Positions 38,263 to 47,907 of a stretch of 64,000 nucleotides of DNA are shown one piece after another. The position numbers were made by a program, and so were the translations under genes. This DNA is from Linderina pennispora (Eukaryota; Kickxellomycota; Kickxellomycetes; Kickxellales; Kickxellaceae), in the NCBI RefSeq assembly GCF_002104995.1, contig NW_024468273.1, positions 31,802-95,801 of the forward strand, given 5' to 3'. Within the stretch, counting starts at the first letter, position 1; each line of letters starts with the position of its first letter. Below the pieces are notes generated by a model that was not told where the DNA came from, searched no databases, and saw only the letters and a list, made by a program, of their open reading frames with translations.

Positions 38263-40023
38263 ATGGATAACCTCCCGCCGCATGTCATTGACATCATCAT
38301 CTCGTACACTATCGGACGGGACAAGTTGAGACCTGAACTCCGGACTGACACCAGCCCGCTTACTGTGCCACGTACTCTGTACCCGCTGATGAGCGTTAAT
38401 CGTGAATGGCGACGTGTCGCCAGTAACTTCGTCAATAAATCTGCTGGTATCCTAATCAGGGACCCTGATGAAATCTATCAGTATCGGTTGTACCGACGCG
38501 GCCAGGAAACGCCTGAGCAGGCCCAGCCTCTTGAGGATGTCGTTGCGACCGGGTTCGAGCGGCATGTCCGCCATTTGCAACTCAATTTACCCATTGAGAG
38601 TATCGCAGACGGCACGGCATACTCAGCGATCGACTCGCTGCTCAGCCCGTGCAAGGGCAAGCTCAACAGCGTCCAGACAGTATCTCTCCGCATTGCGACC
38701 AACTGTTTTCCTACGTTCAATCAGTTTCTTATGATGCAGGATACCGTAGCCAGCCCGCAGGAGCAGGCTAATATCGAGCGCGAGGTTTCCCAGAATGCTG
38801 GTCGTATCGGCGAGCTGCTGAAGAAGGTGGTGCCAAACATCGTTTCTGTGGTTTATTCTGGTGTGCATCACCTCAGATTCAACAACCGACCTCTAAATAA
38901 CGCTCTTTTGTCAGCGTTGCTGGGTGATGCGCCATTAGTCCAGTATCTGAGCATACTGGTAGGCGATTTTTCACATACTGCTTTGGAGAGTGGGCTGGCA
39001 CCCAATATCAAGCATATGCACATTGACTTGGATTCTTCCAGCAGCGACAGTATACCTGAGCTGGCTGCTCGCTATGCGAATTGTCTGGAGACTCTGAGCG
39101 TTGAGTCCAGTGACAAATATATGCTCTGCAGACTGTTCAAGAGCTCTGTAGATGAGTCGCCCGTAGTGTACCCGAATCTACGTACATTCGTGGCGTCATG
39201 CGGGTATTGCTGGAGTGGCAATGGAGAAACATACAATTTTAGGGTCAACCCTTTCCCAGAGCTGCTGCGGCTCATATGCAAGGGTGTCTTCCCTTTTACT
39301 ACTAGCCGTGTGCTTCGCTGGATACGGCCTACGATTGAGGTGATGGAGATTAATTTCCGTGACCACTTTTACAACCGGTTTGTCGAGGACGGCGTGTTCA
39401 GTGCTGGTTCATTCCCGAACCTACGTCATGTCAAACTGTCATGGCTTGAGGGTTCCGAGCACATCTCGATTGCCGACCCATCACCCGAACTCCCACGTGT
39501 GCTATCGCTCAGCCCTATCATCAAAAAGGTTGTCTTCGATACACCAGTTGCTAGTCTCAAAATTCCAAGAGTCGCTCTACATACGTACAGAACTCTAAAG
39601 GATCTGGACCTGAGCGGTATTCAGCTCACCATCTTGCAGTCAATCCTGCTGATCAGCACCTCTCCTGAGCTTCATACAGTGACATTGTCCCTGAAGTCCA
39701 GCCATAGTGCAAATGAACGAGGGAGCATAAGTGACGCCAAAATCAAAGAGTTTCAGGAGAAGAACATATGCACTGGAAATCTGGAACTGATGATGTTGAG
39801 GATAAGGACGACTAAATTCCCTACACGTTTGCGTGCTGCGCAACATACCCCGCTACTGGCCAGTGTTTTTAAATCAGTACAGCGTATCGAGGTTTGCAGC
39901 CTTGATAATATACGCAACGCAGCAACTCTCGCGGCATTCGACAAGGCAAAGGAGCTCAACATCTTCGACAACGATGGAGAAGATCGGATCCGGTGTATGG
40001 TGGTTGTGTTGGTTCGCAAGTAG
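38263..40023 (+). CDS. F-box-like / leucine-rich repeat protein, copy A
   Basis: 586 aa. The start MDNLPPHVIDIIISYTIGRD followed by TLYPLMSVNREWRRVASNFV has the Leu-Pro start and Trp-x-x-Val/Ala end of an F-box. The rest is a run of irregular Leu-rich repeats (for example LRHVKLSWLEGSEHISI, LKDLDLSGIQLTILQSI), probably a substrate-reading horseshoe in an SCF-type ubiquitin ligase, if the F-box is functional. Copy B at 47908-49644 is clearly paralogous along its whole length. Two decayed copies lie beside them. Codon use is AT-richer than in housekeeping neighbours. Such families are expanded in early-diverging fungi. The ATG follows CACC, a good context. Confidence 0.75.
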   Translation: MDNLPPHVIDIIISYTIGRDKLRPELRTDTSPLTVPRTLYPLMSVNREWRRVASNFVNKSAGILIRDPDEIYQYRLYRRGQETPEQAQPLEDVVATGFERHVRHLQLNLPIESIADGTAYSAIDSLLSPCKGKLNSVQTVSLRIATNCFPTFNQFLMMQDTVASPQEQANIEREVSQNAGRIGELLKKVVPNIVSVVYSGVHHLRFNNRPLNNALLSALLGDAPLVQYLSILVGDFSHTALESGLAPNIKHMHIDLDSSSSDSIPELAARYANCLETLSVESSDKYMLCRLFKSSVDESPVVYPNLRTFVASCGYCWSGNGETYNFRVNPFPELLRLICKGVFPFTTSRVLRWIRPTIEVMEINFRDHFYNRFVEDGVFSAGSFPNLRHVKLSWLEGSEHISIADPSPELPRVLSLSPIIKKVVFDTPVASLKIPRVALHTYRTLKDLDLSGIQLTILQSILLISTSPELHTVTLSLKSSHSANERGSISDAKIKEFQEKNICTGNLELMMLRIRTTKFPTRLRAAQHTPLLASVFKSVQRIEVCSLDNIRNAATLAAFDKAKELNIFDNDGEDRIRCMVVVLVRK

Positions 40024-40429
40024 GGTTTAAAAGGCTGCAATCAGGAAAAATATACGCCAAATGGTGCAGCTTGACATAAAACTCTCTGCAATAGGTTATT
40101 ATTCAAATGTATAATGGATGTTGATAAAACAACATAGATTTAAGACAATAAGCGTGCAACAAGTTAGGGTATTAGTAGACCTAATGTGGCATATGACTAG
40201 TGTCAGTAAAGAAACTGGTGAGACCTGCAGCTACACTGGCGGGTGCTAAGCTATGTAGTGCACCCATTACACCCTTACGTAAGCACTATGACGTGTATTT
40301 AGGAATAAGAATCTGTCATGCAACAGCATGGTGCTTTTTCGCAGCCTTTCATACTTTTCAATGTATACCTTTGGGTATTTCAGCCCGCTCCTCACTGAGC
40401 TATAAAGTTCATACCCATCTAACAACAAA

Positions 40430-41307
40430 TAGATCAACGGGCTGTCCGAGAACTCCGCGGATGGATTGTCTGTTGTATATTCGTGGCTGCATGCATTCGA
40501 GATATCGTGCCACAGGTACTAGGAGCGCAGTGAAAAAGGATACGCTTTTCCGATCAACTCATTCCCAGAACTTCGGCGGCTCATATGCTGAGATATTTAT
40601 ATCCGTTTCCATCTAGGGATACAATTTGTTGGACCCAAACCAAGGCTGAGGGGATGGAGGCTTGCCCGAGTTGCGTAATTTATGAGATCGGTTAGAGAAG
40701 GCGTATTTGCACCTGGCTTGTTCCTAAGTCTGCACTATATGGATCTGGCATGATCTGTAGTTCAAACTAAGCATCTGAACTCCGGCTCATCATGCGAGGT
40801 TGCACATACCCTATTGCCTAGTCCCGATCTCGAATAGGGGATATTTCATTCAAGCACCCTTCTTCCGGCCAATGTAGTGACTGCTATGTATAAGTATGAG
40901 GATGCGAAAGAGCTAAACCTGGATAATCCTCAGTTCACCATCATAGAGGCGATCCAGCTGTTCAACATGTTCTGCAGTTGGTGATGTTGGTGTTGAAAGA
41001 CACCAATGACGTCAGCGGACGAGGCCATATTTCTGACGCCGAAATTGAACGGTTCCTGCAAAAGAATGTGTCATTGGCCAGCTCCATCCTCAGAGCCCTG
41101 AACTTCAAAGCAGTTGGCAGTGGATCATATTGGCGTGCTGCGCGTCACATCTTGCTGCTGGCAAGTATGCCTACGTTCGTCAAGAGAATCAGGCTTCGCG
41201 GGGACGATAGAAAGTGAGAGGAAATTGTTGCAGCCATCAGTAAGGCCATAAACCACAGGTGCTTTGACAGCGACGGGCAAGGCTGGATTCAACACATGAA
41301 AGTTTGA
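40430..41307 (+). pseudogene. Decayed F-box-like copy (plus strand)
   Basis: Pieces of the F-box/LRR family in broken frames. SVVYSWLHAFE near 40475 matches SPVVYSRLHTFTA of copy B. INSFPELRRLIC near 40553 matches VNPFPELLRLIC of copy A. VREGVFAPGLF near 40690 matches VKDGVFDAGSF. AKELNLDNPQFTIIEAIQL near 40910 matches LKELTIAGIQFTIADAIGL. RAARHILLLASM near 41136 matches RAAQHILLLASI. It ends with QHMKV and a stop at 41305. Stops and frameshifts occur between the blocks. The N-terminal half is not detectable. Confidence 0.85.
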
Positions 41308-41528
41308 CTACCTAGTTATCACATTGATATGCATTTCGATTTCTCCTCCGATGAGCCGAGTCAGACACAAAGTCTGGCCGGCTGGCGAGAGTCGAGCCGA
41401 TATTAGTGCAAGACAGCTAGGTAGCAGATCTCTGAGCAACCTCATCTCCGCTTTTCAAGAACTAAAGCTCAGTGCTTAGGTACCTCCACTTCTTTCCTAG
41501 GGATTTGCAGTTTGAATTATTAAAGCAA

Positions 41529-43097
41529 ATGGCGGCACAGCAAGCAGTGCGAAACACCGCAGTAACGGTGCTGGGCGGCGGAATAAGTGGGCTGAGCACG
41601 GCCTACTACCTTGCGCAGCGGCTGCCCTCAACGGCGATGGTGACGCTGATCGAGGGCTCGCAGCATGTGGGTGGATGGGTACGGTCGGAGCGGCGACAGA
41701 TCGGTTCTGGGGTATCGGCACTGGCTGAAAAGGGGCCGCGGACACTGCGTACAGGCGAGTCACGCGAGGCGCTGGCGGTGCTAGAGCTTGTGGACGATCT
41801 GGATCTGCGCGACTCGGTGGTGACGGCATCGCGCGAGTCAGCCGCAGCGCAGAACCGGTACATCTACTATAACGGGCACCTGAACCGCATGCCGACGGGT
41901 ATTGGGTCGCTGGTAACGGGGGTTCCTGCGGCGGTGCGGTGCCTGGCGGGCGGAGTGTGGCAGGACCTGTTCACGCGCAAGAACACGCCCGAGGCCACGG
42001 ACGAATCGATCCACGAGTTCATCAGCCGGCGGTTCGGGCGCGCGGTGGACGACAACCTGGCGTCGGCGGTCATGCATGGGATCTATGCAGCCGATACGAG
42101 GGACCTGAGCGCACGTGCGCTGCTGTACCCGTTCTGGCTGGCAGACCAGACAGGCAAGCACGGCGTGATCCGCGGATTGCGACGTGTAGCGAAGCTCTCG
42201 CGCACACGGCATGCGCGATTTGCGCAGCGCGATGCCGAGGAGCGTGTCGAGATCGCGAAGCGGCGCGTGCAGAACCGCGGGTTCTGGGACATGATGGGCG
42301 ATGCCAGCATGTATTCGTTCGAAGGTGGGCTGCAGACGCTGACTGACCGGCTCTTGGCGGATCTGACTCAGCGCCCCAATGTTGAGATACTGCGCGGCAC
42401 GCCCGCACAGCGCGTCAGGCTCACTGCTGATAATGCGATGGCGGAGGTTGGGCTGGCAGACGGGCGTGTGGTGCGCTCGCATCACGTGGTCAATGCTCTG
42501 CCACTGCCACAGCTCAAGACGCTGTTCAGCGGTGCGTCGCCGGCGCTGGTCGATGAGACGCCGTATGCGAGTGTCTCTGTGGCCAACGTGACGTACGCCA
42601 AGCGCAGCATTGCACCCATCGACGGCTTCGGGTATCTCGTGCCGCGCGCGTCTTCGCACGACTCGGCGGCTCTGGGCGTGGTACTCGACTCGTGTGCGCT
42701 GCCACAGCAGGACGGCAATGAGGAGATCTCGCGGCTCACGGTGATGCTGGGTGGTGCGACGCGCGACTCGGCACAGCTCGAGCAGGATGCGCTGGAGACG
42801 CTGCGGAAGCACCTGGGCATAAGCGAGACGCCGGCGGACATTGACATCACGGTCGCACGCGAGTGCATTCCGACGTATACGGTCGGATATGTGGACCGGC
42901 TACGCGCAATGCACGAGTGGGTGGCGGGGGTGATGCAGGGGCGGATGAGCGTCGTGGGCGCAGCGTATGGCGGCCCGGCGGTGCCGCACTGTGTGCTGCA
43001 TGCACGTGACCTGGTGCAGTCCTTGAACCTTAATGCACTGGCAGCGCAGCCGCTGGGCGTCACAGGACTGGAGGAGATCATGCGCAGCTTCGAGTAA
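41529..43097 (+). CDS. HEM14: Protoporphyrinogen oxidase
   Basis: 522 aa from ATG at 41529; the frame is open upstream to a GTG, which was not used. FAD-binding Rossmann motif VTVLGGGISGLSTAYYLAQ at about 13-31, followed by GSQHVGGWVRSER, the second dinucleotide-binding signature of PPO. The C-terminal FAD region VGAAYGGPAVPHCVLHARDL closes the fold. It oxidises protoporphyrinogen IX to protoporphyrin IX, the penultimate step of haem synthesis, at the mitochondrial inner membrane. Length matches eukaryotic PPOs (about 480-540). The next gene starts only 36 bp after the stop, in the same direction. Confidence 0.95.
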   Translation: MAAQQAVRNTAVTVLGGGISGLSTAYYLAQRLPSTAMVTLIEGSQHVGGWVRSERRQIGSGVSALAEKGPRTLRTGESREALAVLELVDDLDLRDSVVTASRESAAAQNRYIYYNGHLNRMPTGIGSLVTGVPAAVRCLAGGVWQDLFTRKNTPEATDESIHEFISRRFGRAVDDNLASAVMHGIYAADTRDLSARALLYPFWLADQTGKHGVIRGLRRVAKLSRTRHARFAQRDAEERVEIAKRRVQNRGFWDMMGDASMYSFEGGLQTLTDRLLADLTQRPNVEILRGTPAQRVRLTADNAMAEVGLADGRVVRSHHVVNALPLPQLKTLFSGASPALVDETPYASVSVANVTYAKRSIAPIDGFGYLVPRASSHDSAALGVVLDSCALPQQDGNEEISRLTVMLGGATRDSAQLEQDALETLRKHLGISETPADIDITVARECIPTYTVGYVDRLRAMHEWVAGVMQGRMSVVGAAYGGPAVPHCVLHARDLVQSLNLNALAAQPLGVTGLEEIMRSFE

Positions 43098-43133
43098 ACC
43101 ATTTCTCTCTTTGAAAAATACACATTTTGTCCC

Positions 43134-43850
43134 ATGAGTTTGCACAGACACGACGCAGCGCCGATCTCGCAAGATGACTACTTCAAGCTTAACGCGCCAT
43201 TCCGCCTGTGGCTACGCAAGGAGCGCAATACGTACTTTGATGAGCTGCCCACCGACAAGGCCCGCAGACACTTTGCCTCCTTTGTGCGTCGCTGGAACGC
43301 CGGCAAACTGCGCTCGCGCTACTACCAGGCCGACCCGTCTCTAACCGGTCTGCCTGCGGGCACCGCCACACGGCACTCTTGGGGACACACGCAGGGTTCC
43401 ACGCAAGGCCCCACATTGCCCAGCAAAGATCAGGCGAAAAACAGCTCGAAGCGGTTCCATCATGAGCAGCGCGAGCGCGAGCACGAGCGCCGCAAGCGCA
43501 GCCGCCGAGAAGACCGTGACCGCACCGAGTTGATTCTCGACGAGGTCGCACCCAAGGAGACCGGGCGCGAGGCAAAGATCCTGAAGCGGCGCGCCAAGAG
43601 CCAGAAATTGCACCAGGACAAGTCCATGGATGCTACTTTGGATGACAGCGAGCTTTACGGCGACGCCGGCAGTGAGTTCCGGAAATTGGTGCGTAGCCGC
43701 GATCAGCGCCGGGCTGCAAAGCAGGGCTCGCTGGAGAAACAGGCAGCTGCGAGCGATTTGCGCGAGAAGGAGCGCCAGACCATCGAGAGATACCGCCAGA
43801 TGGCGCTGGAGAGCAAGGAGCTTGGCCGCGGCATGTTCGCCGAAGATTGA
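43134..43850 (+). CDS. SCI1-like charged nuclear protein
   Basis: 238 aa. The N-terminal 65 residues (ISQDDYFKLNAPFRLWLRKE, YFDELPTDKARRHFASFVRRWN, then SRYYQ) match the conserved block of the SCI1-like family, named from the plant style cell-cycle inhibitor 1 and present across eukaryotes. The rest is Lys/Arg/Glu-rich and probably helical, with basic clusters RRKRSRREDRDR-type near 120 that could be nuclear signals. Biochemical role is unknown in fungi. Only 36 bp separate it from HEM14 and about 110 bp from DBP6, all on the plus strand. Confidence 0.7.
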   Translation: MSLHRHDAAPISQDDYFKLNAPFRLWLRKERNTYFDELPTDKARRHFASFVRRWNAGKLRSRYYQADPSLTGLPAGTATRHSWGHTQGSTQGPTLPSKDQAKNSSKRFHHEQREREHERRKRSRREDRDRTELILDEVAPKETGREAKILKRRAKSQKLHQDKSMDATLDDSELYGDAGSEFRKLVRSRDQRRAAKQGSLEKQAAASDLREKERQTIERYRQMALESKELGRGMFAED

Positions 43851-43962
43851 TTTAATCTATGATCACTGGCCCTGCAGTTGGTAAAATTGCAGCCTCTCAG
43901 CTTTTTTTTTTTCCAAACCCCTTTTTCACCTCCCGTCGTCTTAATAACACAGCATTTTTCGA

Positions 43963-45795
43963 ATGGGCACACATAAGAGCGACAGGAAGGAGCGCACAGA
44001 CAAGAAGCGGAAGCGCAAAGAGCCAGAAGATGGCGCTGCAGTAGCCGAGAAGCCCACAAAGAAGGATCGCAAGGAGAAGAAGTCCAAGGACAAGGACAGC
44101 AAGAAGGATCGGAAGGCTAAGGAGGAGAGAAAGAAGGCCAAGGAGGATAAGAAGAAGGCCAAGGAGGAGCGCAAACGGTTAAAGGAGGAGAAAAGGAGGG
44201 CCAAGGAGGAGAAAAAGGCAAAGGAGGAGAAACAGGCCGAGCCTACCGACACACCAGATGCAACAGTCCAGGCGACTTCAGAGCCCGAGGGTCTGCAGCG
44301 GTTCCCCGACTTTTCGCAGGAGCAGCAGCTGTCGACGGAATCGGCGCTGGCGGCCGCGCGCATGGGAATCCCACACTGGCTGGCCCATCCAACGACCATC
44401 GACCGCGACCTGACCGTAGCGGCCACCGACGACCGCTTCGCGCTCTCGCCGCACACACTCGCGCGGTGCACGCAGGAGGGGATCACCGATCTGTTCGCGG
44501 TGCAGGCAGCTGTGATCCCGGTCTTGCGGGCTGCCCACGCACTGTCGCGGCTGCGGCAGCATGTGCGTGATCTGTGCGTATCGGCGCCCACGGGCTCGGG
44601 AAAGACCCTGGCGTATGTTCTGCCGATTGTCGAGAAGCTGCGCCAGCGGCTGGTAGTGCGGCTGCGGGCGCTGGTGGTGCTGCCGACACGCGACCTGGCA
44701 ATGCAGGTCAAGGAGTGCTTTGACCGCTTCTGCCTAGGCACGGATCTGCGCGTGGGGCTGGCCACCGGTGACGTGTCGCTGGCGCGCGAGCAGGCGATGC
44801 TGGTGGAGACGGCGCCGGTGCGTGTGGGCGGTGCCAGCAAAGTGGATATTCTGGTGTGCACCCCTGGCCGCCTTGTTGACCACCTGGCGACACCCAATTT
44901 CTCTTTGCAGCACCTAGAGTTCTGGGTCATGGACGAGGCCGACCGTCTGCTGGGCGATGCCTACCACGAATGGCTGCCGCGCGTGCAGGCCGCCGTGGAG
45001 ACTGCACGCCCGGCAGAACCGTCTGCGGTGCCGGTGCATGACGCGTGCACGGTGCGCGATCCGCTGATCAAGCTCCAATTGCTTGCGCGCCCAGCGCCGC
45101 GCATCCAGAAGCTGCTGTTCTCGGCCACGCTGACGCAGGACCCGGCGAAGCTGGCGCGTCTGCAGCTGACCTGCCCCCTGTACATAGCCATTGCCCACGG
45201 CCCCGGCACCTTCTCGTTCCCGGCGACTCTGCGCGAGCACTACGCGACATGCGAGCCGCGCGACAAGCCGCTGATGCTCCTCTACATGCTGTGGCAGCGC
45301 CGGGTGGCCGGTGCCGTGTGCTTTGCCAAGTCCCTGGAGGCCGCCCACCGTCTGGCGCAGATTGTGCAGGCGTGGGCTGCTCAGGTGCCCGATGCCAACA
45401 TCACTGTGGCCGAGTATTCGAGCGACCTGCAGGCTGCCGAGCGTTCCCGCATCATGCACATGTTCAGACGCGGCCAGATCACGCTGCTGATTTGCTCGGA
45501 CCTGATTGCCCGTGGGCTGGATGTCGGCCATGTCGAGGCCGTGATCAACTACGATGTACCGACGCACATGAGCCAGTATACCCACCGCGTGGGCCGCACC
45601 GCGCGTGCTGGCCGTGCGGGTTCAGCGTACACGCTGGTCGAGGCTTCGCAGGCCTACCATTTCAAAAAAATGCTCAAGGAGAATGACCACTGGGAGCCGT
45701 TCGTTAGCAGAATCAACCCCGAGGCGGCTGTTCTTGAGACCCTCCGTGCGCAGTACGAGAAGGCCCTGGAGCAGGTCAGCGAGATTTACAACTGA
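43963..45795 (+). CDS. DBP6: DEAD-box RNA helicase of 60S biogenesis (Dbp6/DDX51)
   Basis: 610 aa. A Lys-rich start of about 90 residues (nucleolar-type, repeated KKAKEER) leads to the helicase core: APTGSGKT near 208, PTRDLAMQ near 246, VCTPGRLVDHL near 301, MDEADRLL near 322, SATLTQDPAKLARLQ near 386, ICSDLIARGLDVG near 509 and HRVGRTARAGR near 541. The segment EGITDLFAVQAAVIPVL, with Phe-x-Val-Gln instead of the usual Q-motif context, and the following insert fit the Dbp6/DDX51 subfamily, which acts early in pre-60S assembly in the nucleolus. All ATPase motifs are intact. Confidence 0.92.
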   Translation: MGTHKSDRKERTDKKRKRKEPEDGAAVAEKPTKKDRKEKKSKDKDSKKDRKAKEERKKAKEDKKKAKEERKRLKEEKRRAKEEKKAKEEKQAEPTDTPDATVQATSEPEGLQRFPDFSQEQQLSTESALAAARMGIPHWLAHPTTIDRDLTVAATDDRFALSPHTLARCTQEGITDLFAVQAAVIPVLRAAHALSRLRQHVRDLCVSAPTGSGKTLAYVLPIVEKLRQRLVVRLRALVVLPTRDLAMQVKECFDRFCLGTDLRVGLATGDVSLAREQAMLVETAPVRVGGASKVDILVCTPGRLVDHLATPNFSLQHLEFWVMDEADRLLGDAYHEWLPRVQAAVETARPAEPSAVPVHDACTVRDPLIKLQLLARPAPRIQKLLFSATLTQDPAKLARLQLTCPLYIAIAHGPGTFSFPATLREHYATCEPRDKPLMLLYMLWQRRVAGAVCFAKSLEAAHRLAQIVQAWAAQVPDANITVAEYSSDLQAAERSRIMHMFRRGQITLLICSDLIARGLDVGHVEAVINYDVPTHMSQYTHRVGRTARAGRAGSAYTLVEASQAYHFKKMLKENDHWEPFVSRINPEAAVLETLRAQYEKALEQVSEIYN

Positions 45796-46026
45796 CATTG
45801 TTCCATGGATACACTATGAAAACTACATTGTATTGACCACCCGCCATGGGTACGTGCATTTTGCTGGGCAACGGAGCTTTCCCCAAACTCTGCGAGAATG
45901 CGAAGGTCAGGCTGCCCCACGTTCCGTTCCCCACAGTAGCATCTAGACCTATTATGCAACAGTCAAATATCAGGCTAGAGACATGTCTGTTATTGCAATC
46001 AGCAAGAAAAATATACTCAAGCCAGC

Positions 46027-46629
46027 CTAGCTCGGGGTCTTCTTGACGAACCTGTCCACATGGAGAATCGCCGGGTTGCCCGAGTCCTTGGACCAGAACT
46101 CGATGCGGCCAAACTGGGTGCCAATGTAGACCGAGAACTGCCCCGAGGTCGCATTGCGGCATGCCCCGGTAATATCCACCGGACCCATGTTGTTATTCGC
46201 AGGCACAGTAACCGTGGCGACCTGGCCGCCGGCATCCGGTGCATTATTGGCTGTGACCGTGCTCTCGTCCCAGTTCGACGACACTGCCTGCCAGAACACC
46301 ACTGTGATGTCAGACTGCAGTGGCTGGGTGAATGCCGGGATTTGGATCTGGCACGAGCGTACCAGCGACCCGTCATACGGCAAGGTGAACCCAATCAAGG
46401 CACGGATGTACGCCAGCCCGCCGGTGTTAGCCACCAGCGTGTTGTTATGGCCCAAGGTGCACTCGTAGCAGTTGCGGTTCGGGCAGTCCGGGCAGGACAC
46501 GGTCGAGCGCATGATGGTCGAGTCCTTGGTGGCCGGGGTAGATTGAGATTGGGCTTGGGCCGGGTGCACACTGACCAGCAGGAAGGCGAGCAGTGAGAGC
46601 TGCGCGATGATGGTGCTAAGCAGACGCAT
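46027..46629 (-). CDS. Secreted CBM96-like (DNRLRE-type) protein
   Basis: 200 aa. Signal peptide about 1-26 (MRLLSTIIAQLSLLAFLLVS, AQA cut site). A short linker with CPDCPNRNCYEC precedes a beta-rich domain of about 140 residues: NNTLVANTGGLAYIRALIGFTLP, SDITVVFWQAVSSNWDESTVTANNAPDAGG, ITGACRNATSGQFSVYIG. This resembles the DNRLRE/CBM96 fold found in secreted bacterial and fungal carbohydrate-binding proteins (glycine spacing, VGFxLP, W-x-E). No anchor or catalytic motif is visible. Probable role: extracellular sugar or wall binding. Convergent with DBP6, 231 bp between stops. Confidence 0.65.
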   Translation of the reverse strand: MRLLSTIIAQLSLLAFLLVSVHPAQAQSQSTPATKDSTIMRSTVSCPDCPNRNCYECTLGHNNTLVANTGGLAYIRALIGFTLPYDGSLVRSCQIQIPAFTQPLQSDITVVFWQAVSSNWDESTVTANNAPDAGGQVATVTVPANNNMGPVDITGACRNATSGQFSVYIGTQFGRIEFWSKDSGNPAILHVDRFVKKTPS

Positions 46630-47038
46630 TCTTGACTATAAAGCTTGTTTAAAGGGGTATTTATAAAAACAAGTTTGGAGGTTGGATGAAGAAAAACGGG
46701 GAAGGTTCCTGAAGGTCACACATTTATACTCGCCCGACCTATATTTCGCCATGTACGTTACACATGGCTCTGAAACACTTTTGTCAGCTCAGGGAACCAG
46801 GCACTGTGAGAACACACAGCTACGTGAATGAGGGTCAATGTTGTTGCGGATCTTTTTTTATGTCCGCCCCTGGTGCGAATAAAAAGGCAGCTCCCACTCC
46901 TAAATATACCAGTGTCAGACGACTCAATTGTAAGCACCGCACATAAAAATAGGACGTTCCCAAGAGCATATACGGCATAAACATTACAGGGGTGCCTTGA
47001 TGTCCGCCACATCCAACCACGTCCCCCAGCCGCTGCAC
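46630..47038. other. Intergenic, upstream of the CBM96-like gene
   Basis: About 400 bp of promoter-side DNA for the minus-strand secreted gene. AT-rich with a TATTTATAAAAA stretch at about 46658-46669, roughly 30-40 bp from the ATG. No gene seen. Confidence 0.4.
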
Positions 47039-47540
47039 TCAAACTAGCGAAGCATCTATGCATCGAATTCTGTCGTCACCGTTGCCATCGAAGCAATTGC
47101 ATAGCTGCATCGCGCTTTTTTTTTTTTTGGCCTGCGGATTGCTATGGGCCAGACGGACTTGAAGATACTGGCCAGTAGCAGGATGTGCTGTGCAGCAATT
47201 AGCGCTGTGGAGCATCTCGATGGACCAATCCCTAGTGTTCTGAGCCGCAAACTCGCTGTTTGCTTGTGATTTTCTTGGAGTACCTTGATTTCGGCGTCGA
47301 AGACAACACTTCGCTCGTTCACGTCATGGCTGGGCTTCAGGGGGAGTACTAATGGCTGTAGCTCTGGGAGCCTATTGATCAGCCCAATTGCTTCGGTGAT
47401 GGTGAAACGAACACCAGACAGGTTTGGCTGATTCAAACCTCCCATATTTGTACAGCGGTGCTAGGCCACTGCTGGAACAAGACCAATCTGTATAGAAAGC
47501 GACTTTCTCGAGAACAGGACTGAGTGATGGCACACATAGG
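47039..47540 (-). pseudogene. Decayed F-box-like copy (minus strand)
   Basis: C-terminal third of the F-box/LRR family. SLSPVLEKVAF near 47515 matches SLSPVLEEVAF of copy B. FTITEAIGLINRLPELQPLV matches FTIADAIGLINTFPNLRSVV, followed by SHDVNERSVVFDAEIKVLQE and AAQHILLLASIFKSVWPI. A run of 12 T at 47117-47128 (A on the coding strand) breaks the frame. Beyond it the expected end is found in another frame as CFDGNGDDRIRCIDASLV and a stop at 47039. The N-terminal two thirds are absent. It mirrors the plus-strand relic across the HEM14-DBP6 core. Confidence 0.85.
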
Positions 47541-47907
47541 GCCTTGGATGATTGGTCATTAATCAGTCTGCGGTTAGGGTGTTAGCCTAGGGGATGAGTG
47601 GCTATCGGATATATGGAAAAAATGACTCCTGAAAAAAGTGACTGAGGGAAAGAATAAAGGCTGTTCGTCTGCCTAGGCCTTTGTACGTATGCGTTTCGGC
47701 CTTGTCCATGGTGGCGCAGGGGGACTCCGGACCCCGAATGTCAACATAGGGTAATGCATCGCAGATCATATTATATACTCATTATCTTAATTCTCGATTT
47801 TGCTATATCAACATCCATTATGCATTTGAATAAAAGCCAGTGCAGAAAGATATATGTCAAGTTGTAGCATGTGGTGTATATTATTTTTGATTGCAGTTCT
47901 GCAAACT
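47541..47907. other. Spacer with conserved 3' flank of F-box-like copy B
   Basis: No gene. Read on the minus strand, 47808-47865 shares a block (TTATTCAAATGCATAATGGATGTTGATA type) with the 3' flank of copy A at about 40095-40125, so the duplicated unit extends past the stop codon. The shared block contains likely 3'-end signals. Confidence 0.5.

Noticed and set aside
41472-41528. Longer starts using non-ATG codons for HEM14, KCS1, the orphan gene and the BTB gene
   Set aside because: They begin at GTG or TTG, which are not normal start codons in a nuclear gene, and add no conserved sequence.
41838-42812. 324-aa minus-strand frame antisense to HEM14
   Set aside because: His/Arg/Gln-rich composition typical of a reverse shadow; the plus strand has clear oxidase motifs.
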